Shown here: positions 12,920 to 24,300 of the stretch, piece after piece | Layout of the letters: every line of letters starts with the position of its first letter | Numbering within the stretch: position 1 is the stretch's first letter | Assembly (NCBI RefSeq): GCF_005239225.2 | Contig: NC_133289.1 | Coordinates: forward strand, 14,120,889 to 14,184,888 | Reading direction: 5' to 3' | Origin: Populus alba | Lineage: Eukaryota > Streptophyta > Magnoliopsida > Malpighiales > Salicaceae | DNA length: 64,000 nt | Program-made: the position numbers and the translations under genes | The notes under the pieces: model-generated | The model's database searches: none | What the model was told of the DNA's origin: nothing | What the model saw: the letters and a program-made list of their open reading frames with translations, nothing else

Positions 12920-13250
12920 GAGTAAATTGTAAATTAGTTTCTCCAGTTGTGCCAATTGAATTAAATAGTTGATTTTGTTTTTAAAACTAATAATTTAGTC
13001 ATTGGTTGATTTTATATTATTTTATTAAAACAAATCCTCTTTTATCATCAATCTTTTCTTGTTATTTACTTCTTTTTTCCCTTTTCTACTTTTGAAATAA
13101 AAATTAAAATAAATTGAAAAGAGGGAAAATTAAGTATCAAGTTAGAAAAAGATTTGAAAACATATATAGGAACTAATTAATTACTTCTTAAAACTGAGGG
13201 ACTATTTAATTCATTTTGCAAAACCAGAGGAACTAATTTATAATTTACTC
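12920..13250. mobile_element. MITE-like element with ~49-bp imperfect terminal inverted repeats
   Basis: The left end starts gagtaaattgtaaattagtt and the right end, read on the minus strand, starts gagtaaattataaattagtt. The similarity continues imperfectly to gaattaaatag in both arms, about 49 bp. The 331-bp element has no coding frame. A convincing target-site duplication was not found (flanks agaaatgta and aagtgatgta), so the superfamily is open. Mutator-like MITEs are one possibility. Confidence 0.7.
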
Positions 13251-16200
13251 AAGTGATGTAGGATAACAATTTAATGTTTGATGGGGAGGGAATTTCTCAA
13301 AATAAGAAATTTCATGTTTGATTTCTCCTCTCAGATTTCTTGTTTCTCTTTTTTTCAAAAAAAAAAAAAAAACACTTCTTTGGAAAATGGTCTATCTTTT
13401 GAATAGGAATTTTAACTAGTTAAAATCTTTGAAATTTTAAAATAATTATCTATTTGACAATAAAGGGATCAATAAAGTTTCTAAAAAGATGTGGCGGGTT
13501 TGGTGTGTTAAGCCACGAAACTTAAGTTTATCTAATAAGTCATTATTTTAATATTAAAAAATATATATCATATTGATATTTTTTAAAGTCAAACTTTTTT
13601 TTTTTAACAATTGTTTATATTATTTTTAAATCTGTTAAGTCGATTGGGTCATATTAAAACAACTCTCACGAGGTTAATTTTAAATTAGAGCCAGACAAAA
13701 AATTAAATTGTGAGAATTCAGAGTTGACTCAGTAATTTGGGTTTAATAACAATATCAAGTAATTCATTGGGTTTTGGATTTTTTTTTAAGTTTTAAATTT
13801 TTTTAATCCAACTTGCAGCGTAACGCAAGCCATAAAGCTACTTATATCTAAAAATAATATTACAATCATGGAAATATTTTTAAAAGTAGAACTCATCTTA
13901 TAATTAAAACCCCAAATCAAAAGTTTTGTTCTATCAAAGCTATTCATATTCATAATTTAAACTATATTTTTTTTATCATCTCAATATTATTTTATATGCA
14001 CCTATCCATTCAAACTACATTTCAAACTATATAAATTAAAAATTTATACCCAAAACATAAATATGAGAATGTACGAAAACAATTAAAAATATTTATATAT
14101 AATACATCTTGTGTTCTTAATGCATAATCAATTTAAATTCTTAATTTACTTTAGATTTTTGAATGAGATACTATAACCATATATCAAATAATTTTTTTAT
14201 TATAAAGGACTTAAGTTTTTTTTATAATTTTAAAATTATTTAATTTAAAAATAATATGGATGCAAAACACTACATAATTCAAATTATTCTATTAGAAATT
14301 TTTAAACAAATTAAGAGATGAACTGAAATAGTATTAGAGATGTATAGATACACTTTTATTTGTCTCTTACTTCTTCAAAAACAAATTGTAAAATACACTT
14401 AAATTAAAGATTACAGCACAAGCTTTCAATTAAACAAGTAAAAATATTTAACAATAAGCATTTGTAATTAATTTGTTCATTTAAAAAAATTAAAGTTTTA
14501 ATTTCTCTTTCTGCAAATTATCATTCATTTTTTTTTTCTTATTTGAGTGTGATAATGTACTTGTGGAATCAGTTTTTTTTTTTTTTTTTTTAAAGCACAA
14601 CAATATGTGATTGGTTAATAATTCACATTAGCTATTTGATCCATGTTCCGCCGCATGTTTAATATTTTCTTAATAGAAAATTAAACATGCAAGGTTTTTC
14701 AACATGTTTTTTTTAAATAAAAAAATATTAAGTGTAAATAAAAAAGATTATGAACACATTTAATTAAAAAAATCAAGAACCATCTATGTCAATAGAAAAA
14801 AACTAGTGATAACTAAATACATATATAGAAAAGTCAAGAGACGAATGCAAATCAAGATATTTAATATCATAACACAGACTATTTACCTGATTTTTTTAAT
14901 GACTTTGTTTATTAATATAAATGTTTTATTTAATCAAATGATAGTAGAAATAAACACACACATAAAATTGATTCGGTAAAATCAAAGGAAAAAAAAATAT
15001 CTTGTGAGGTTGAACTTATTAGAAATGCTATCTAAAAATAAGTATATTTTTTTAATTTTATTAAATAAATCTCAATTATACAAAACATTAAAAAATTATA
15101 GATGAATTATAATAATATCTTAAAAAAATAAACATATACAAAATAACTAAAAAACAATTATTTAAAAGAGGCTTAATGCAAAAAATAAGAAATAAGAGAG
15201 AATATGTATTAATTTAAATATAAATTATAGAATCATTTAAAAAGATACATATAAGAAAAAACATAATTTTTTTAAAGGAAAAAAAAAAACAAAAGAAGAA
15301 GAAGAAGAAGGAGGAGGAGGAGGAGGTTAGGCGCCACGAGGCCCGACCCAATTAGAAAGGCCCTGTTCGTGGGCTTTATGTGTTTTTTTTTTTAAAAATT
15401 ACAATTTAGGTGAATGACATGTTATTCGCCTTAATATATTTTGAAATTCTTTTTCCAGAAGATGCATTATCTGGTTTTTTCTAGATTTCGGGTGTTATGA
15501 TGGCCAGAAAAACATGGTCTATGTTTTTTGATTTAAAACGCATTTTTCAATTTTTTTTTACCAAAAACACCTAGAAAAGAGACTAAAATCCTTGATAAAT
15601 CTATAGATGCCTTCAAAAAACAAAAAAAACTACTTAAAAACTCGAATTTAATCTAAAACCAAAAATCTTCTCAAGTTTAGACTTGGTTTTTTAGGTAATT
15701 TCAAGTTGAAAAAAATACCTTAATGGAACTCCTTTCATCAAACATTGGAACCCTTTGACTCTAAGATCAATTATTTTAGTAGCCGAAATTAGTGTCAATG
15801 TTGATTTTCTCTCTCTACCGTCGGAGTCTGCTGATCTCTCTCACCCCCCAATCTTAAAACAAGGATTAAAAAAACAAAAGTGAAATTTTATAACAAAATA
15901 TAGTTGAAAAACTATTGAGGGGCCGGATAGGTATAATTTCTAAAATTTGAGGACTAAAGTAAACTTTTTATGATAATTTTAAAACAACCATCCATTTGTA
16001 GCGCATTTTTCACTTTGGTTTTCTATCTTTTAATTTTGTCCTTAATCAATAAATTTGATTTGATTATCATTTAATTTTTTTTTTCAAAAAAAGGCAATCA
16101 AGCAAAAAAAAAGTTTGAGGGCTAAAATAAAAAAAATACAAAATTTGAACAAAGAGGTCATAATAAAATGTGAGAAGGTAAACTGTGTATCTATAGATAG

Positions 16201-16480
16201 TATTTTGGCCACAATAATTAGAGTATTGTATAAAATGGTCCGCCCCATGCATATCTTATTGAGAATTCATCTGTTTTGCTAGTATTTGTAGATTATTGAT
16301 TAAGATTAATTACTGAGTAGATGCTTCCCTTATTAAAATATCATATCGACACCTTCATGAGTTCAGCTACAAACTCAAGACATTCTATTACAAAAGCTCC
16401 TAAAGAGTAGTAAAGAGGGAAAAGATATGATAACCAAAATTATTGCTGTAACTTTTAGAGAAGAAAACTTGCAGCTGCAT
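13251..16480. other. AT-rich intergenic DNA
   Basis: No gene is visible. Landmarks are a T run near 14572-14591, a (GAA)n/(GGA)n purine run at 15296-15326 followed by a short GC-rich patch (ggcgccacgaggcccgaccc), and phrases at 15920-16140 (gaggactaaagt, tgagggctaaaat) typical of degraded plant repeats. Confidence 0.4.
14653..14690. repeat. Short hairpin
   Basis: gcatgtttaatattttct and agaaaattaaacatgc pair around a short TAAT loop, with a 2-nt bulge in the left arm. This may be a decayed palindrome end of a small element. No protein or promoter context. Confidence 0.5.
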
Positions 16481-16500
16481 ATCTTCATGTGCGTGTGTAG

Positions 16501-16681
16501 AAATTAGGCATGAATCTTTGGATGTTTGCTCAAACATCACTCCCCAGATAAGTTCATACGGAGAATGTCTAAATCCAATGAAGAGACAATAAGCATTGGC
16601 AAACATCCAAAGAACACTCCATCGATCAACTTATCTGGGGAGTGCTGTTTGAGCAAACATCCAAAGATTCATGCCTAATTT
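16501..16681. repeat. Near-perfect 54-bp inverted repeat, 73-nt loop
   Basis: Arms 16501-16554 and 16628-16681 are reverse complements with one mismatch (a/c in gtg(a/c)tgtttgagc). The spacer contains a further partial copy (gcaaacatccaaagaacact). The fold would be a 181-nt hairpin. Flanks carry no clear target-site duplication and the arm ends lack recognisable transposon termini. A minus-strand frame (16606-16400) reads through loop and left arm and looks somewhat protein-like (MFANAYCLFIGFRHSPYEL), but I do not recognise it. Options are an inverted duplication of a gene fragment, a young small-RNA hairpin locus, or a foldback element. Confidence 0.8.
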
Positions 16682-16689
16682 CTCTCTCT

Positions 16690-16769
16690 CTATATATAAA
16701 GATATAGAGTATAATTTTAAATTATCTCATGGAACTTTATTTACTAGTTTAAGGGTTTTTTTTTTTTTG

Positions 16770-16800
<31 letters not shown>

Positions 16801-19140
16801 GGTATCTAACCAATCTAACCTATAGGGGATTATTCTTTTACGGGTATTTGTTTTGTATAAATTATTTTATTAAAAAACTTATCAACATACTGTTTTATGA
16901 TCAACCTATGAATCTAATTCATTTGATGAAAAACATTTTCAACTTATAAAATTTTATAAAATATATTATAGATAATAATACTTATAATTTCATCCAATTA
17001 TTTCAACCCTCCTCGTTATCTTCATCCCTCCACTACCTTCATCCCCTATTTCTACAATACATCATCATCGTTTTACAACCATTGTATTTTTTAAATTATT
17101 ACTTACCACACATTTTAAAACTTTTTCCATATAAAAGTTTTTACAATAAAATATTTGACATGTAAAACTATCTCAAGCGAAACAAACACTTCTTAATAAA
17201 ATAAAAACAGCAAGATATAGTGATCGGTCTACAAAATTTTAAGTCAAAATATTAAATATTTTACAAGATTTTTCAATCATTGATTTTTTTTATAATAAAA
17301 ACCATTTATTTTTTTAATCTAATGGTTCATATAATATAAAAAAAATCAATAATTCATAAAATTTCATGTTTCTTAATTAACTTGCTTGCTTACTTTCTTT
17401 CTAATTTTAATTAACTCTCACTTGACTAATTTACATCGCATTTGATTAGTAAATGTTTCCATGCACCAAGATAATTTTGTTTTATGAAAATTGAGTTTAT
17501 GTTTCTTAATTTTTTTTGAGAAGAATAAATTTTTGAATAGGATTTCATAATTATTTTTAAAACTAATTTATTTACAAAAACTTTCTAATTTACATTCAAT
17601 AAAATAAAAAATAAGAATAGCATGTATTCTTAGGAGTCTTAGGTGTCGTTTGCTTATTATAAGTGAAAGTTTTAAAATCAAAATGTAGGAATTAGAATGA
17701 GAATTAAAAAAATTCGAATAGCATTTTAATATCAATACCATGTTTAAAATAATAAAAATCAAAATAAAATTTATAATTTTTAAAATTTGGTTATTAACAT
17801 GAAAAAATTCATGATTAAAAAATAATTTTTTCGACAATAATATTATTATAGGAGATGATTTTGGTGGAATAATAATAATAATAATTTTTGAAAAAATATA
17901 CAATCCATTACTAGCACCGCTAATATAATAATGATGACAATAGTAAATACAGTGATGATTAATATAAAGTAGTTGATATGTAATAAATAAAAATAACAAA
18001 TTATTTTTGTTTTGAAAAAAAAAAGTTTTATTCGTATTCTTTATTTTTATTCTCACCTTTGAAACTATGTTTAATTTTTATTTACAAGCTTATCCTTCAT
18101 TCTCGTTCTTTATTACTAAAAATCCATAAATAGATTGTATTCATGGACATCAGTTAAATATGGTTATAGTTGTTTTTCAAAATATTTTTTACTTAGAAAT
18201 ATATTAAAATAATGTATTTTTTTTATTTTAAAAAAATTATTTTTGATATCAGCACATTAAAATGATTTAAAAATATTAATTTTTTAAAAAATAATAAAAT
18301 AAAATTTTTAAATTTTTTTTTAAAACATAAAAGCAGACAAACAGAAACATCCAAAATATACATAGCTGTGATATAAATGAAGCACCAAATGAAGCCTCCC
18401 TCAGCTACCCAAAATCAAAGAAGGCTGAGCAGCAGGTTCGATGGACAACTTGGAAGTATTGTGAGGACTGCAATCAATCTCTACTGACCAAGTTGGAAAC
18501 GGAAGTCTTGGGGTAGTGTTTGTCGTGTCAATCTCTAGTCACCACACTAACATGTCTGTTTCATTTCAACTGCATCAATCATTGTTTCTTACATATGCCA
18601 CAAAGGAAGGAAGGAAGAAACATAGATGATCTGGTGAAGGGGTTATCTTGGTCCTGTCTTAACCATTAGTTGCAGCAAACCTTTCCTTGATCGCTATATA
18701 CCAAAATAATTGAGTCTTGCTGTTCCCCCGGTACTTATCTTGGCGGTCCATGTCTTTACCATTATTATTTTGTACTCAACTCCTTTTCTCCACGCAATGA
18801 CTCTAGTTTCATATTAATGCATCCTTTCTTGATTATTATTTATCATAAAAATTTAATCATCTCTTATCACTTCTCATATTTCGACATCAAATGATGATCG
18901 AAATTCAAAATCTTCAACCTCTCTCTCTTTTTTTCTTCAGATTTTGTACGGGTGTAAAATGAGATAAAAAACAGATGAGATTTTAGAATATTCACACTGC
19001 TTATTAAACTTAAGAATGTTTTCTGTAATAGAAAATAATTTTTTTTTCAATTTTCCTTTTCTATTAAAAAATTAGAAAACATGTTTATTTGTTGAAAATG
19101 AATATAAAATTCTCACAAAAAAGAGACATCAATATCACAA
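16690..19140. other. AT-rich intergenic DNA with a long T tract
   Basis: The region holds a T-rich run at 16749-16795, a phrase at 17640-17660 (taggtgtcgtttgcttatta) like hAT MITE ends, and copy 2 of the dispersed AT-rich repeat near 18195-18290. The minus-strand frame 17568-18056 is Ile/Asn/Lys-rich low-complexity translation and is not taken as a gene. Confidence 0.4.
18195..18290 (+). repeat. Dispersed AT-rich repeat, copy 2
   Basis: Contains ttatttttgatatcagcaca followed by ttaaaatgat, matching the minus strand of 3620-3705 with only one or two differences over about 30 bp. Element ends were not defined. Confidence 0.5.
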
Positions 19141-19149
19141 CTACTTTTC

Positions 19150-19985
19150 ACTTAATTGAAGCTCGTTGATATCATCATCTTCATTGATTTTTGTATATTA
19201 ATTGGTTCTCAATATATCATATAATTCATCAACAGTAAAAATATTCTCATTGACATGAAAAATTAAATTTTCTTTTAAGTCAGTAGATGGAGTAACCCGA
19301 CATGGATCAACTAGTTATTACCATTATCATGTCCATCATAATCTTCTTCATTAAATTAAAGCTTGTTGATCTCATCATTTTCATCAACTTCTGTATGTCC
19401 ATTGATTCTTAATATATCATTTTAATCATTAGTATCAATAACAACAAAAATATTCTTAGCAACATGAAAAATTGAATTTTCTTATAAGTCGATAGACAGA
19501 GCAACTTGACAATGATCAACTAATTAACTCATCAAGTTGAAAGACATAATCTTTTGCAGTTACTTTTATTTTTATCATCCTGAACAACTTGGATATGACC
19601 ATTGAGTTTGGTTTTTACAATGGATAACCAATCAACTTTAGAACGATCTTTTCTATATAAAAAAAATGTAGGTGTAATAAAATTGTTGGCATTGCTTCAT
19701 AAAAATAAAGACAGTCGATGTTATGAAGTCTAGTCTTTGTATTAAATTCGACCAAACCATAGTAAGGGTCTAATCTAACTCTGCTATTGGTGGTATTATA
19801 CCAATATTATTTGAATAACAAAAACTATATTTTGCTTACTATGATATTGTAATTCAATCACATTTTCTAACTTTTCATAATAATCAACTTCAAATTCATT
19901 AAAAGTTGATTTCTTAACATAAACTTCATTGTTTCATATCTTTATACTTTGACCATAATCTTCAGTAAGAAAGACATGTCAATTG
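19150..19985 (-). pseudogene. CACTA (En/Spm) transposon relic, DUF4216-like domain
   Basis: Read on the minus strand across several frames, the segment gives EVDYYEKLENVIELQY, then GLVEFNTKTRLHNIDC, then YIEKDRSKVDWLSIVKTK and HIQVVQDDK. This is the order found in the DUF4216 region of CACTA transposase-like proteins. Many stops and frameshifts interrupt it. The C-terminal acidic part (around VDENDEINKL) is present twice in tandem, at about 19363-19525 and 19151-19310. No CACTA termini were located and the 5' transposase part is missing. Domain assignment is from memory of the family pattern. Confidence 0.65.
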
Positions 19986-22900
19986 ATGAAATACATGTTA
20001 TAACACTCGACCTTTCTTTCAAGATCCAAACATAGCAAATTCAAACTAAAACTAGCATTTCCTTCCTTTTTATAAATGTAGTACATGATTATAATCATTA
20101 ACAATTAAAGAGAAAGTTATAATAAAATTAAGTATTATAGAAGTTAAGAATTATTAAGTACTGCTTACATGTGCTTCAAACTATGTGGCAAATTACTCAT
20201 ATTGTAATTGAAAATTTTGAGATTTAGTCAGATATGATTTTTAGAATAGTAAAAATTGATGATATTACCTATAGGGAATTATTCAATAAATTAGTTTATA
20301 TGAGAGTGTAAGAGAATTGTTTAAAAATAGCAACATGTTAACATTATACTTACTGAATATAATGTATTTATAGGGAACAATGTTAAAAATTCCTATTATG
20401 TCCCTTTAAACCTTTTATTTTTCACGGGTAATATTTCTCAAGTCCAAACTCTGGTTATACCAGACTTAAAATAGATGAATTCAAATTCCATTAAACTTTA
20501 TGGAACAACAATTTTTTTCTCAAAAAATTTTTTCTTTTAGTTTTTATCTGTGTTTCTGTATTTTTTATTTTCAACTATTTTTCATAACTTATTTTTTAAA
20601 AACCCACACCTAAACATTTTATTTTAATTTATTTCATTTTTCATAAACCCCATGAATTGATTATCATTATAGTCCCTTCATTAATTTTAAACATTTCTTC
20701 TCACAGGTTTACATAAGGTCTTCATTCAAGAATGAGAGAATGAGAGAATATAAAAATATTCAAATATTTTTAGTTTTAGTTTTAGTTTTCAAAATTGAGA
20801 GGATCCTCAATACTATAAATTGAACCATAAGAAAAGAGATAGAAACATTAAGCACACCTCAGATAATAGGCTAGAAAAAAAAAATCCCATTCCAAAAAAA
20901 AAATCACTCTCACATAAAAAAAAAAAGAATAGAAAATAAACACTCTCATATCGAAACCAAACCTAACAATCACTTGTTTTATCCCTTTCCCTGTTACAAT
21001 TTAATGACAAAGCAACATATCTTTTTCTTATTCCAAACAAAGATCACCACCCCTACCAAACAAGCCAACCACATAACATCCTTCTCTCACACTTACAAGC
21101 TTAATCTACCAAACAGTAGCCTTATCATTGTCGTTCAAACCACTAACTTCTTATCTTTGAATCGATCTTTTTAATCTCTACCCAAAATCACAAACCTATT
21201 GCTACCAATCAACACCTAGAATCTCCTCTTCACAATAGCTCTAACCTTGGTCTTTCTCCACCACACAATAATCCCTCCTAGCAACACCAACGAATCACCA
21301 TATACCTCAACCAAGCAGCCCCTCCATATTATAGACCAAAAACCATCACTTCCTCGATCAACCCAACAACAACCACACAACCCATAACCAAACAACCTGT
21401 TGGAACAACCTTTCTCTTTCTTATTAGTCAATCAACCTCAAAATCACCATAAATTCTAGCCTTCAAATTAGATTGTTTATGTTCTTTTTATAGGTTTTAG
21501 ATAGGCACACGAGACATGTGTGCCTATATCTACAACACATGTTAGTGTGCTATCATGTGAGACACACTTGCCACCAATATCCAATCCTAGTTCCAATATC
21601 TTCCTATTAACTCCCGTAGCTCATATAGAGCAATTGAAGATTTATTTTTTGATGAGTCACAAGGTTAGAATCAATATCTTATAATGGAGTTGAGAGGACA
21701 AATTGTAACAGGATTATCCAAGGTGTAATTGTTTGACATCGGTGTAGAATGTTATGTGTGGATGTATATGTTTTCTTGTTGTGGAATTTGTACATTTATT
21801 TCACTAAATAAACAATATGAATTTTTCTCTTTTTTTTTATGTAGTTATATATTGATTTTATTTTCTTATCACATAATCAATATAAGGATAATATGATCCT
21901 GAAATGAGTCATGTGCTCTAGAAGTTGAGAATTTGTTATTTTCATATAAAAATAACAATTTTTTTTTCATTTTTTTACCAATGAATCAACCCTGAGATGA
22001 TATAATTCTTAAATGGATTCTATCTTTATTTTCATATTAAATAAAAATAAAAAACAATTTATTTTTATTGTTTACCAAAAAATCAACCCAAGAATGCTAT
22101 GATCTTTAAATGGGTTGTGATGCTTAAACGGGTCATGATCCTCATATGTTGAAGGACATAATAAATGGTCAATATGACTTTATTTTCAAAATACATAAAT
22201 AATTTTTAAGAAATCTATCTATTTGTAAATATTATTCAATTGTTTTTTTTTTAATTTTTTAATGTGTGCAAATATTTGTTTAGGAATTTTTTTAGTTTCA
22301 AGATACATCACTCTTTATCAATATGAGTGGACTCGTGTTAAGTCAATGTAATCCAACAAAGACTCATCAAGAACATGTAGTTGCCTTTGAGCCCATTTTG
22401 AATATAATAAAAAACAGGCTTGAATCCCCATTAACCATTACCATCTTAGGGTTCATCTAGATTCCAAATCACTACTTAGATCCTAGTAGTTTTTATCTTT
22501 AGTAAAAAGTGTATATATACCAATTTAGGCAAACATTTAACATATAAGCATAATAAGCATCTATATCATAAAAAAAATAAACACCAAATGATTTACCCTA
22601 GGATGATTTTCATGTTCTTATGGTATAACCAACCCTTACTCAATAGTCATTTAAAGATTAATTAGAATTTTTTAGTTGCTATAAAACAAGGTGGCAATTC
22701 ATTTTGTATTTTCTACAACATTAAGAAAGGAATTAACTAACCGAGAGCTTTGATCTTGGAATTGAGTTGGCAATTTAGCCTCTAACTTGAAACCAAGTGC
22801 AAAGAATTGCATGCAGGTTGGTTTTCCTCACCAATATCACTCGGTATTTTCCTGGTTTGTTTGGGCTGATAGCAAAATGATTGCAATTGCGAAGCCAGTA

Positions 22901-23043
22901 TTGGCAACAACACAATTCTTCCATATGATGAAACTCAAATTCAGATTGATATTTTAATAAAATTGAAAAAGGAATAACCAATCGGTTTCCTTTTAAAAAA
23001 CATTTGATGGCATTCAAATTAGTGGGATCCAATATATTTAAAG

Positions 23044-23045
<2 letters not shown>
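19986..23045. other. AT-rich intergenic DNA
   Basis: No gene is supported. The parts 20940-21440 are C/A-rich and 21840-22600 A/T-rich, with short frames of no recognisable family. A perfect 10-bp hairpin is annotated separately at 21501-21527. Confidence 0.4.
21501..21527. repeat. Perfect 10-bp hairpin
   Basis: ataggcacac (21501-21510) and gtgtgcctat (21518-21527) pair around a 7-nt loop. The context is repeat-like, with the gtgtg/cacac motif recurring to 21575. Confidence 0.55.
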
Positions 23046-23046
<1 letters not shown>

Positions 23047-23086
<40 letters not shown>

Positions 23087-23098
23087 ATATATATATAT
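23047..23098. repeat. TA microsatellite
   Basis: A nearly pure (TA)n run with one interruption (tatattatat). Confidence 0.9.
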
Positions 23099-23645
23099 GT
23101 TATATTATGTATCAATTGTCTTAAACACACCTAGTTTTGTAAATCTATACATGAATATCAATATATAAAGGTATTCAATAGGCATCAAATTCTCCAAACT
23201 CTTCTATTGTTTTCATGGTATTAGAGCAAGATCCTTTGGCCATAAAATACTACATTTATCTAACATCAATAGCTACCTCTTTTGCTTCTTTTTCCTTTTT
23301 CTTCTTCTACCACCTCCACTACTGCATCACGACTGTTCGCTTCACTCTATTTGAACCAGTCATATTTACCGTTTTAAGCGCAAACTCCACTTTCTAGCCA
23401 CTCTAATAAACAAAAAGCAATAATCTTTCTTCTCTTTTTATCTACTAATAAAATTTAGCAAATATACTAAAATCTTATTTAAAATAAAAAATTAACTAAC
23501 CCAAAATTAAAGATAAAAAATCCATCAATTGAAACATAAAATCAAAGCTGTCCTTGTAAATAATTCTGAAAACCCATCTACATATAAATACAAAACGTTA
23601 GCCAATTTCAAATTAAAGGTATATAAACATAAAAAAAGATGGTAC

Positions 23646-23735
23646 CTTGACAATCTTCATTTCCTCTTCAAGCACATAGAATCTGTTCCTTAATCTGAAA
23701 GTTGGAGGAGTATTTGTTTTGAGTATGGGTGGGGG
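23646..23735 (-). CDS. Possible 90-bp exon of an unidentified gene
   Basis: On the minus strand a pyrimidine-rich stretch ends in gctcgcag, followed by 30 open codons (PPPILKTNTPPTFRLRNRFY then VLEEEMKIVK) and a donor AAG|GTACC. This is exon-like in splice signals and composition, but I do not recognise the protein and found no partner exon. The copia element at about 23782-27495 lies directly upstream of it on the minus strand. If the exon is real, that insertion sits in the gene's intron or leader. A chance open stretch is equally likely. Confidence 0.25.
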
Positions 23736-23789
23736 CTGCGAGCAGTACAAGTGGAATTGCCATTTTGAAGAGAAAAGAAGGTACAGAGA

Positions 23790-24071
23790 AGGAAATCCCC
23801 ACAGATTTAGCAAATAATCCCTGGCCTCCTGCAGAGGATTGTGCAACCATCATTCAAGCTTAATATCAAGCTTGTAACAACAAATAAATCTTCAATGTAA
23901 ATGCAGTGTAAATGCTAGACGCAATCTTAGCTTTGTTTCTAAATTCAAACCTGCAATCCTGTATATATATATATATATATGTTGACAGTTGTATTATTCA
24001 GAACCATCAAAATATACTATTCTGAAGTTTATCAATTAGCTCAATTCTCTAAAACTTCCTATCTTTCATCA
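23790..24071 (+). repeat. 5' LTR of the copia element
   Basis: From aggaaatccccacagattt to cttcctatctttcatca, about 282 bp, matching 27222-27495 over its whole length with scattered differences and a longer (TA)n run near 23961-23980. The true start may lie a few bases further left, because the expected TG is not evident. It ends in CA directly before the primer site. Confidence 0.85.
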
Positions 24072-24084
24072 TGGTATCAGAGCC
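24072..24084 (+). promoter_or_regulatory. Primer binding site, initiator tRNA-Met type
   Basis: tggtatcagagcc begins at the base after the 5' LTR and matches the complement of the plant initiator tRNA-Met 3' end, the usual primer of copia elements. A second tggtatcagagc lies at 24284-24295. Confidence 0.85.
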
Positions 24085-24300
24085 TTGATGACCTAGTGGT
24101 CATGAGTTTAAATCTCACCACCCTTATTTATTTGATAAAAATCAAGCACAAGGTAATATGAGCCTATACAAGTTTCAAGCCCAAAGGGCTTTCACTTGAG
24201 GGGGTGTGTTAGAGAATAATATAAATCATATCCTAGGACCTCACCTAACAGCTTAAACTTTTGGGTTGAGATGGTTCTTTGACATGGTATCAGAGCAAGA
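24085..24300 (+). repeat. Leader segment resembling a second LTR edge
   Basis: After the primer site comes ttgatgacctagtggtcatg and gtttaaatctcaccaccc, which weakly recall pol III A and B boxes but are too close together to be a tRNA. Then follow a purine tract (cacttgaggggg), tgtgttagagaataatataa and, near the end, a second acatggtatcagagc. This reads like a 3' tract, LTR start and primer site from another copia copy fused into the leader. A decayed copy lies at about 62780-62890. Confidence 0.5.

Noticed and set aside
17568..18056. 162-aa minus-strand frame
   Set aside because: Ile/Asn/Phe/Lys-rich translation of A/T-rich DNA, with no recognisable family and no exon signals.
24089..24125. 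tRNA or SINE promoter
   Set aside because: A- and B-box-like words are present, but they are almost adjacent, too close for a tRNA-type promoter.
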